Of a stretch of 64,000 nucleotides of DNA, positions 55,190 to 64,000 are shown one piece after another. Position numbers and translations under genes: made by a program. A model generated the notes under the pieces. The model saw nothing but the letters and a program-made list of their open reading frames with translations. It was not told the DNA's origin and made no database searches. The stretch spans positions 5,281,658 to 5,345,657 of the forward strand of contig CM041196.1 in assembly GCA_023078555.1 (NCBI GenBank), read 5' to 3'. The stretch comes from Ulva prolifera. Taxonomy: Eukaryota; Chlorophyta; Ulvophyceae; Ulvales; Ulvaceae. Numbering within the stretch: the first letter of the stretch is position 1; every line of letters starts with the position of its first letter.

Positions 55190-58100
55190 ATGGTCTCCAC
55201 CGCTGGGCACGCGTCCACTCCAGAGGCTGCGATGCTATGGTCCAAGATTCAAGACACTTACGCGAAAGCGATGGAGTCGGGGGCCGCTAAAGGCATCATC
55301 ACCTCCGAAGCCGTCGAGGCTGAAGGCAGCCTAGGAGTCGAGGTCGTTGTTCGCATAGCAGAGGCTCTGGAAGACAAGCCCACCAAGCCCGAGCGCGCGG
55401 AGTATGCATCACCCGCTCCCCCGTTACTGTTTACGGTGACAAACCCGTGATCACGCTTGAATCATCCCTTGCTGCCTGGCACTAGTATTGGTGCTCAACA
55501 CACTCTCGCAGCAATTATGAGTCGTGGCCCCGGGGCGCTGTTATCTATCTTTATCATCCAAACTCTCCGAGTGCAGTGGGGCAGGCTTTGCAAACAAACG
55601 TGACGGTCCTGCAGTCTCGCATCCACTCGTGGCACACGACATGTGTACTTGGCATATGCTGTGCCATAGCAGGGCACGCTGCCACTGCCAAATAATAAAC
55701 ATTAAAGACTGTCTAGCATCACACCACGGCAGCATGCATTCTTTGTGTTCTGTGCTTCTGCACGAATCGGGATGGTGCCACAGATTGTCCGGCTGTGTGT
55801 CATCTCACCACTTGTACCACACGATGGCCTCAGTCATTGTTGACCTGTCACCACTGTTTGTGACAGCGTATGAGCGAAGCTGTTCAGATCCCTGTCGAGT
55901 CTTGCTTGTAGCTATCCCTAAACGTAGCCATGCTGGACTCAGCTTCTTGCTGCAGCACCGTGTTCAACCAGATTGGACCATCCAGCATGTTGGTTCAGTC
56001 AGCACCTGCGTATGGTTAGTATCTATGCATGTATCTCGATATGAAACGGCGAAGGCAAAGTGACACTGCACTGGTCCACTTTGCTGTACATGCTGGATCA
56101 TCTCGTGCTTGAATGCTCGAATATGCTCGAATGCCTCAACTCACTCACACGTGGCAGCATGCCCCACATTGACCTCTGGCACATAGCCAGGCCACACGTC
56201 GGGGTTACTGCCTCTCTGACTTTGTCTTTCCGCCATAGCCAGGTCGTGCTTGTCCAGAGACTCCTGCAGCATACCCCACGAGACCCTCATCTCCCGCTCT
56301 CCACCGCTAGCAACAGCACAAAGCCTGCACCAGCACATACGCAATCGAAGCAGGCGATCTACATTGTGGGATGGCCTGTCAGCTGTATATGTCATCGCCA
56401 CATGTTCTGTGCATGCCACGTGTGCAGTTCTTTGTCATCTGCCACGTCATCATACCCCATCCCATCACAGCGCTTGTAGCCAATAGCTCCTTTCCAAGCG
56501 TCGCCGAGCTCTCACAAAGGCAGCTTTTCCATGCTGCAAAGGGGTGTCAGTCACCTGTCAGGTCGATACCAGGTATGAACGATCAAGAGCTAGGTCCATC
56601 GGGATATTGCCGAGTCCGCCAGGACCCGGGACCATGTCCAATGTAGCGTGATGCAACGAACTGTTAACAGCAGGAGCTGGTGTAGGTCAGGGCAGGTCGT
56701 CAACCCCTTCCTGCCGTACGATGAGGCCCTCTGGGTGCAGCACCTCAGCGACACCCACACGCTGCTGCTCAACAAGTACAACCTCGTGGAGCACCACACG
56801 ATCGTCGTCACCCGGGAATTCCAGAGCCAAGACGAGCCTCTCACGTCCGCAGACCTCACAGCCACCCGGACCGTCATCGATGTGCGCCCGCCCCTGTGCC
56901 CCCTCCCGTGTGAACGTTTTGCCTCCTGTTGTTGTCTCACTTCACCTCTTTCACCACGCTATGTTGGATCAGCCGCGCGGCAGCGACCTGTTGTGCTGCG
57001 TCAGCTGGCTGTGCTGCAGCTTGGTGTGGCAGAGAGGGGAGTTCCGCTTGTGCGTTGTGTGGTGGTGCCCGCCGTTGACAACACCCTCCACCACGCCACC
57101 ACACGGCACTTGTTGCTCATGCGGCACTTTCACAATGCAACGGGGGTCGCCCACTCCCTCCGCCTCCACCCATGCCGCACGTGCACATGGACAGTGTACT
57201 CATCACCTGCCGCACTCCTGTTCATGCAAAGTACAGCCCTGCCGGTTTAGATTCCTGGCCGCGACCGCAGCGCAACCCGGCTGCCCTGACCACAGCCCTC
57301 ATGAGCACACCAACGGAGGTGTCCTGTGTTACCAATTTCCGGTAAGGATTCGGCTTGGTGAATCCAGATTTAGTTCTCTGGCCGACGTGCTCATCACCGT
57401 CACTCATGGCGGCACTGAGCGGCACCGACGGAGCCGCTAGCAACAGTGACGGTCTCGCTGTCACCGACGGCGTTCCTCCAGCTCCAGTCAGAGAGAACGC
57501 AGCGGCACTGATGAAGCCTCTGGTGGCACTGACATCCGACATACGTGGTCCCGATCATCCATAGTTGTCAGTGTCCCAAGCGGATATGTCCAAGTAAACC
57601 CTACCTAACTGACGGGGGCGGCTGCAGGCGATGCCGTACGGGGGCCTGGCCTACTTCAACCACGGCCCGGACTCCGGCAAGAGCCAGGCGCACAAGCACG
57701 TGCAGGTGGTGCCGCTGCCGCTGAGCCGCGAGGTCGACTCGCCGGTGCCGCTGCAGGACGTCCTCGACGAGACGCTGCAGGGCGAGCCCCTCGGCACGGC
57801 GTGCGAGATGCTCAAGCTGCCGTACCGCGCCTACGCCTGCCGCGTCGACCCCAAGTGCGACCCCTGCCGCCGCACCCTCCCCTCCTGTGACTGCCTCTGG
57901 CACAGTGCACACGTTGGTGGCGCTATCGCCACCTCATTTCCTCCTACAGTCCGTGGACCCTCCCCTCCAGCGACCGCAACACCCCTGGCCAGAGGAGGGC
58001 ATGTGAGTAGCATCATTAAGGCGGATCTGTCTCGACTGGCACGCCACCTCATTTCCTCCTTCATGAAGGCGGATCTGTCTCGACTGGCACGCCACCTCAT

Positions 58101-58606
58101 TTCCTCCTTCATGAAGGCGGATCTGTCTCGACTGGCACTCTCTGGACGATGTGCGATCTGCCGAGGAAGTCTTCCAGAGGACCGGGGTTGCTCAGTCGCT
58201 ATCGCTAGGTCAACGCGGGCACTCCACGAGACTCGCCGTTGCATGTGGCTGTGCTAGGTGGCCATGGGGCCCGTGCGGGCAGGACATGCATCGACACGGG
58301 GACATGCAACACGCGCGGTGCCGCTGCAGGTTCAGCCCGGAGGACCTCGAGGTCGCGTACCACGAGCTCATGCGCCTGGCCGGCGTCGATCACGACCCCG
58401 GCCAGGACCTCAAGCCCTCGTACGGGTGGCTGCTGACGCGCTCCTGGATGATGATCGTGCCGCGCTCGGCCGCCGAGTACCAGGGCATCGGCGCCAACGC
58501 GATCAGCTACGCGGGCACCATCTTCATCAAGCGCCCTGAGCTGCAGCATATCCTCCGCAACGAGGGGCCGCTGCAGGTGCTTGCGAAGATGGCGTACCCA
58601 TGGTAG
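55190..58606 (+). CDS. Diadenosine tetraphosphate phosphorylase / ATP adenylyltransferase (APA1/APA2 type)
   Basis: HIT-superfamily enzyme that phosphorolyses Ap4A to ADP and ATP (and performs the related ADP-sulfurylase type reaction). Four exons (55190-55401, 56686-56881, 57628-57854, 58330-58606) join in phase to 303 residues, typical of the family. Exon 1 starts MVSTAGHASTPEAAMLWSKI. Exon 2 has NPFLPYDEALWVQHL, LLNKYNLVEHHTIVVTREF and PLTSADL. Exon 3 has GLAYFNHGPDSGKSQ and the catalytic HKHVQ (His158, His160, Gln162; HxHxQ form). Exon 4 has SYGWLLTRSWMMIVPRS and NAISYAGTIFIKR of the C-terminal domain. Intron 1 is long (1,284 nt). Intron 3 includes a 48-bp minisatellite and is open in frame from exon 3 to 58257. 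The Met at 55190 starts the conserved block; an in-frame alternative start lies 18 nt upstream. Confidence 0.9.
58018..58141. repeat. 48-bp minisatellite, about 2.6 copies, in intron 3 of the Ap4A phosphorylase gene
   Basis: Copies start at 58018, 58066 and 58114. Unit AAGGCGGATCTGTCTCGACT then GGCACGCCACCTCATTTCCT then CCTTCATG. It translates in the exon 3 frame as the 16-residue unit ADLSRLARHLISSFMK. The core GCCACCTCATTTCCTCCT also occurs once more at about 57929. Confidence 0.9.
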
Positions 58607-61183
58607 ACGCCGGCCGCTGCGAGGTCTGCTGGTTTGCAGGGTGTGCTGGCTGCTGGGCGTGCTGCGGACGCCGGTGTGTCCCCAGCTGCCGCTCGGGTGA
58701 CGCGGCATGCTGTCAGAGTTTTTCGGTGACGGTTGGACCCTCAAGCCGGCTGCCAGATGGAAGGGCCTTTGCGGCCGATGGTGACTTGTCTCTCAGCTGC
58801 CCTGTGGACACGAGGGCAGCCGGGGGAGCCTATCGCATGGGTTTGGTAGGCCGTGTGCAGGAGCGGCTGATCGTTTCAGGCTAGCCTTGCCACGGGCATA
58901 GTTTGTTACTTGGCGCCACTGGGCGCCACGTACAGCGGCACGGAGGAGGCTAGTGACAAGGCGGACTGGCGAGGTTCTAGTGTTGTTTTTGGGGTACAAC
59001 AGCGTCGTATCCACGTGTGGAGGATGTGTGCTCCACACTGCCAGCATTTGCAGCATGGTTCCAGCTTCATGTGGGAGGCCTTCTCTCACAAGGTGTCGCA
59101 TGCTGCGTACGGCTGTGTGGTTAGCATTCATGTGCGACTTGACCACCCTCCCTCTGACGCCTTTAGGAGCCTCCCGCAGATCCAAATTCGTGGGAGCGCA
59201 GTGGCAGATAGCTTGTCATATATTGTGAGTGCCGGGCCTGGTCTCGAGGCTGCTTGCGGCTGTGTGGGTGGTCCTGTGCAGCGCTCGGGAGAGGCACGCA
59301 CCGGCTTCGGTTTTGCGAGATGTGAGAGAGCAGGATGGTTCAGGCTGAGGCAGTGTGGCTGAAATAAGATTTGCGGTGGCAGGGCAGGCTGTCAGTCGGG
59401 ACTGAGGGCCGGGCGGCCTGCTGCCCTGCCTGGCATGCAGGCATGTGGTTCACGAATGGTACTCAGGGAGACTCGAATACAGCTTCACGACAGTTCACTA
59501 CCTTTTGTACGACAGTGAACTTTCGCAGCAGCACCGAGGGCCTTTGCAACATTGTGTGTGTCGCTGTGACTCAGCAAAAACACCCACATCCTCATCCCAA
59601 GAGACCTGATTCATTGAGGTGTGGCGCCGTGTCTGCCAACAGAACAACTTGTCGCCGCGCATCCGTCGACTGCAGCTGTGTTGATGTTATTGCTTGGCAG
59701 TGAGGGCCATGCATCTGCCAGAGTGGCTTCTGTCACTACACAGCCCTCATGCTTGCTGCGGCGGCGACTCAATCAGTGTGAGCTCTGTGTTCCTGCATGT
59801 CCGTCGGGGTCCCCTCGAGACGAGGCATACATGTGCAGGCAGAGCATGCTACGCATGATGCATGAGCGCTAGGGAGGATAATCATTTTGGCCCACCATAT
59901 GGAGCTTGGTTCACATATCAGCATTCTGTTGATCAGTACGATGAGCTTGGCTCCGCTAATAGACACCATACATGACGGGAACCACAAATGGGCCACCTGG
60001 ACTAATCATATGCAGTCCGGACGGCCATTTGCACTGGGAAAGCACAATCCAGGTTGCAATCTGCAGTCTATCAAGCAAGAAAACCTCAGCAGTGAACTTG
60101 TGCAGTGATCAACAGGCATCGGACCTCTTCTCAACAAGACATCGCTTGTCAGTCAAGAAAGCAGGCGGCCCCCTTGCACGAGATGCCCCCAGAGCCACCA
60201 GATGTCCAGAAACAAACTTGCACACACCGCGTAGAATTTGCGAGGGCACGCCCGAAAAGCCAGAGACGTGGGCTTAAATATGCAACAGATGATTAAGCAT
60301 GGTCTAAGATTGTGGAGCAATTTAGAGCAGGCAGAGCGGTGGACATTCTGATGCGGAGGCTCATAGGAAGCACAAGTCATGGCAGCCAGCCTATGAATGC
60401 CATCCCCTGTTGCGCACTGCCACAGCTTAAACAGGTGCCCATGAAAAAGATTGAAAGTGTGTCGATCGTGATAGAGGGCGCGACTGGGGAAGGAGCTGAT
60501 CATTGCAGTAAGGTTCCCAGAGTGATCAAATGCAGACAGCAAGGGAGAGCCCGACGCAGGGGGAATGAGCCTCACACCGACTCAATTGCCTGGTTCACAG
60601 CAATGCCTAAGTGGTGTAGTGCGTCTACAAGCACAGATCTGCCCCAGAGGCGAACATTCCCACCTGCCTGAATAGGCAATGCAACACTGCAGACGGAGGA
60701 GCTGACGCAGGCCATACGTGCTACACCATTGTGAAGCAAAAAATAACGAATCCTCCACGTGCTGTTCGGAAGTGTACTGGAACTGTGAACGGAACGCTAC
60801 ATGTGATGCGGGCCTTAACAAGGGAGTTTGAACCACAACCGCTCTGCTCGCGTCAACAGCATGCATCATGGCGCACGCCAAAACTGAATCGAAAGTCAGT
60901 CGACGCGATGTAGCTCAATAAGACGCAACATCGGCAATGGATTCAACAGAAACGACTATTGTGAAATCCGGAGGTGCATTGGGAATTTTTGGCGCAACGA
61001 ACGAGCGATCGGACAGCTTGCGCACGGAAATGAAGATCGAAGTGGAAAGATTGCGGATTTTGGAGATGCGAGGCGATACAAATGCAGATTGAGAGGCTCT
61101 GAAACACGTGCGCTGCTGGTTTTAGTAGGGGCTGGCTACACATGGCAGCACTGACATTGTGCAGCGCAACAACGCTGTCTAAA
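58607..61183. other. Stretch without a recognised gene
   Basis: Between the Ap4A phosphorylase stop and the tandem array. Open frames up to 150 residues exist on both strands (for example 58910-59362, 60153-60575) but none shows a domain, membrane pattern or consistent splice chain. No RNA gene was recognised. Confidence 0.4.
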
Positions 61184-64000
61184 AGGTGGGCGTGAGCGGC
61201 AGATGTCGAGAAGGACGGCAGCGAGAGAGGTAGGGAGGGCAGGGCTGGATCTGTGCGTGGGGAGCGAGAGCGGTGTTTGCACGGGCAGAGGCCTTGGATT
61301 GGGAGGCTCGTGGCTGCTCCGTCCGGGGGAAGACGGCCAGTACACGGGGTGTAGCTAGCATCATCTCGAGTGCAGCACGGTGCAGCCAACCCACCCCTGT
61401 AAAGCCTGCATTTTCAGGGGTACAGACTTAGCAGCACAGCAGGGGGTCCAGCGCACAGGTGAGGGAACGTCAAAAGGGGGCGATACAGCACAGGGGATTC
61501 CCAGGAGATCACTCAGCCCAGTACTAATCCTGCCCAACCAGGCTTAAGTTGCGAGTTCTGATGGGATCGCCTGTTTTCCTGGTGGTATGACCGTATCACA
61601 ACCACCCAGCTGCTTTCACTGTACTTGATCCGCCGCAACACCTGTGAGATGCTTCAATGTGCACCAGGCGCGATGCCCGCAGAGCTACCTGAGGCAATGG
61701 AGCTCGTGGTGCCACCACCGGACGCACGCACGGCGCCGCCGCCTGCATTGCTTGCTGAGAAGCATTCTCTACTGTCAACCTTCCTACGGATCACATCGTG
61801 CTGTTCAGGTGCTGTGATCTGAGGCGACAGGTCGCAGGCACGAAAGCATGCCGCTTCGCTGCGCGCCGCGGCCACACGTCATAGCAGCTGCTTGCGCGAT
61901 CACACATGATCAAGAAAAGGTCATCGATCGAATCCAATGCTGGCGGGGCGGCTCGCAAGACCTCGGCTACGCTGCCGTCGCTGTCAGGCCTGTGCAGCGC
62001 CAGGCAGCTGTGCAGGTGCCACACTGGCAGCCGCCGCCCCCGCTGTGAGCACGGACGACGTCATGCATGGAAAGGACCGCCTAACGGCCTCTCCTGCCGG
62101 CCTCGACACGGTGGCAGGAGGGAGGCCGGGGCGGGCAGGCGAGCGGCAGCTGCTAGCGGGGAGGATCGACACGAGTTTGCAGCCGCATGCGATGCCTTTC
62201 CTTCCATGCTGCTGCAGCATGGAAGATCAAGGGCTGGAGAGTGGAGGCGGCGGCCGGAGCGAGAAGCAGCGGTGCGGCGACGGGCGCAGAGGCGTCCGTG
62301 TGGAGGGGGGCGCGCTGGAGGTGACGCAGCACAGGTGGGCGTGAGCGGCAGATGTCGAGAAGGACGGCAGCGAGAGAGGTAGGGAGGGCAGGGCTGGATC
62401 TGTGCGTGGGGAGCGAGAGCGGTGTTTGCACGGGCAGAGGCCTTGGATTGGGAGGCTCGTGGCTGCTCCGTCCGGGGGAAGACGGCCAGTACACGGGGTG
62501 TAGCTAGCATCATCTCGAGTGCAGCACGGTGCAGCCAACCCACCCCTGTAAAGCCTGCATTTTCAGGGGTACAGACTTAGCAGCACAGCAGGGGGTCCAG
62601 CGCACAGGTGAGGGAACGTCAAAAGGGGGCGATACAGCACAGGGGATTCCCAGGAGATCACTCAGCCCAGTACTAATCCTGCCCAACCAGGCTTAAGTTG
62701 CGAGTTCTGATGGGATCGCCTGTTTTCCTGGTGGTATGACCGTATCACAACCACCCAGCTGCTTTCACTGTACTTGATCCGCCGCAACACCTGTGAGATG
62801 CTTCAATGTGCACCAGGCGCGATGCCCGCAGAGCTACCTGAGGCAATGGAGCTCGTGGTGCCACCACCGGACGCACGCACGGCGCCGCCGCCTGCATTGC
62901 TTGCTGAGAAGCATTCTCTACTGTCAACCTTCCTACGGATCACATCGTGCTGTTCAGGTGCTGTGATCTGAGGCGACAGGTCGCAGGCACGAAAGCATGC
63001 CGCTTCGCTGCGCGCCGCGGCCACACGTCATAGCAGCTGCTTGCGCGATCACACATGATCAAGAAAAGGTCATCGATCGAATCCAATGCTGGCGGGGCGG
63101 CTCGCAAGACCTCGGCTACGCTGCCGTCGCTGTCAGGCCTGTGCAGCGCCAGGCAGCTGTGCAGGTGCCACACTGGCAGCCGCCGCCCCCGCTGTGAGCA
63201 CGGACGACGTCATGCATGGAAAGGACCGCCTAACGGCCTCTCCTGCCGGCCTCGACACGGTGGCAGGAGGGAGGCCGGGGCGGGCAGGCGAGCGGCAGCT
63301 GCTAGCGGGGAGGATCGACACGAGTTTGCAGCCGCATGCGATGCCTTTCCTTCCATGCTGCTGCAGCATGGAAGATCAAGGGCTGGAGAGTGGAGGCGGC
63401 GGCCGGAGCGAGAAGCAGCGGTGCGGCGACGGGCGCAGAGGCGTCCGTGTGGAGGGGGGCGCGCTGGAGGTGACGCAGCACAGGTGGGCGTGAGCGGCAG
63501 ATGTCGAGAAGGACGGCAGCGAGAGAGGTAGGGAGGGCAGGGCTGGATCTGTGCGTGGGGAGCGAGAGCGGTGTTTGCACGGGCAGAGGCCTTGGATTGG
63601 GAGGCTCGTGGCTGCTCCGTCCGGGGGAAGACGGCCAGTACACGGGGTGTAGCTAGCATCATCTCGAGTGCAGCACGGTGCAGCCAACCCACCCCTGTAA
63701 AGCCTGCATTTTCAGGGGTACAGACTTAGCAGCACAGCAGGGGGTCCAGCGCACAGGTGAGGGAACGTCAAAAGGGGGCGATACAGCACAGGGGATTCCC
63801 AGGAGATCACTCAGCCCAGTACTAATCCTGCCCAACCAGGCTTAAGTTGCGAGTTCTGATGGGATCGCCTGTTTTCCTGGTGGTATGACCGTATCACAAC
63901 CACCCAGCTGCTTTCACTGTACTTGATCCGCCGCAACACCTGTGAGATGCTTCAATGTGCACCAGGCGCGATGCCCGCAGAGCTACCTGATGGAGCTCGT
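61184..64000. repeat. Tandem array of a 1,149-bp unit, about 2.45 copies, continuing past the window
   Basis: Units start with AGGTGGGCGTGAGCGGCAGA at 61184, 62333 and 63482, exactly 1,149 bp apart. Copies 1 and 2 appear identical where I compared them. Copy 3 is cut by the window end and lacks GGCAA near 63988. The unit is GC-rich, includes an 11-bp-arm hairpin (62201-62225, 63350-63374) and short frames on both strands that are repeated with it. No rRNA, tRNA or transposase is recognised. It may be a satellite, a recent local duplication or the start of a larger array. Confidence 0.92.
62201..62225. repeat. Perfect hairpin within the 1,149-bp unit
   Basis: CTTCCATGCTG (62201-62211), loop CTG, then CAGCATGGAAG (62215-62225). 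The same hairpin recurs at 63350-63374. The matching position in copy 1 of the array is this one; no further copy is visible in the partial unit. Confidence 0.85.

Noticed and set aside
61596-63692. Duplicate small genes within the 1,149-bp units
   Set aside because: The frames (60-160 residues) overlap on both strands, have low-complexity Ala/Arg/Pro/Ser composition and show no splice chain or domain. Their repetition only reflects the array.
1-64000. tRNA, rRNA or spliceosomal RNA genes
   Set aside because: I found no convincing T-loop/A-box pair, rRNA core or snRNA signature by eye. A tRNAscan or Rfam search would be decisive.

Overview
The window looks like nuclear DNA of a green alga (Chlorophyta, probably a trebouxiophyte). 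This is an inference. The genes are intron-dense with GC-rich exons, introns mostly follow GT...(C)AG with frequent GTGCGC donors, some genes carry TGTAA-type polyadenylation motifs, and protein families are plant-like (XBAT-type ANK-RING E3 ligase, CAD-type alcohol dehydrogenase, DUF1997 protein). There is no operon structure, and I recognised no organellar, viral or bacterial gene block. For the multi-exon genes I chained exons by hand. Where I call a model complete, splice phases agree across every junction and the summed length is divisible by three.

Layout, left to right. A MogA/Cnx1G-type molybdopterin adenylyltransferase (minus) runs off the left edge. A small unknown three-exon gene (plus, 2.75-3.52 kb) precedes a cinnamyl-alcohol-dehydrogenase-like zinc dehydrogenase (plus, 3.95-5.43 kb). 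An XBAT35-like ankyrin-RING E3 ligase (minus, 7.52-11.02 kb) is divergent from mitochondrial ribosomal protein uL15m (plus, 11.56-13.61 kb). An AFG2/CDC48-type double AAA ATPase (plus, 14.67-18.40 kb) is convergent with eIF3g (minus, 20.50-22.27 kb). A 5'-truncated, frameshifted non-LTR retrotransposon remnant (minus, about 25.5-27.5 kb) precedes a CPBP/CAAX-type membrane protease (plus, 28.5-31.1 kb), which converges on calreticulin (minus, 32.45-36.04 kb, eight exons, C-terminal RDEL).

The largest gene is FANCM (minus, 37.01-49.53 kb). It has ten exons and a predicted 3,044 residues, including a Gln/Pro-rich N-terminal extension of about 870 residues and a 1,350-residue low-complexity tail exon. 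A 608-residue coiled-coil protein of unknown function (plus, 50.73-52.96 kb) lies divergently beside it. A DUF1997 protein (minus, 53.56-54.31 kb) and an Ap4A phosphorylase / ATP adenylyltransferase (plus, 55.19-58.61 kb) form another divergent pair. From 61.18 kb to the right edge the DNA is a tandem array of a 1,149-bp unit (about 2.45 copies seen).

The genes are unrelated housekeeping and DNA-repair functions, so no pathway cluster is evident. The most unusual items are the architecture of the FANCM protein, two intronic minisatellites with units divisible by three that stay in frame with the preceding exon (XBAT35-like and Ap4A phosphorylase genes), a GC-AG intron in calreticulin with a duplicated acceptor that would be a poison site, an AAA D1 domain lacking the usual aromatic pore loop, an eIF3g with no visible zinc knuckle, and the 1,149-bp array.
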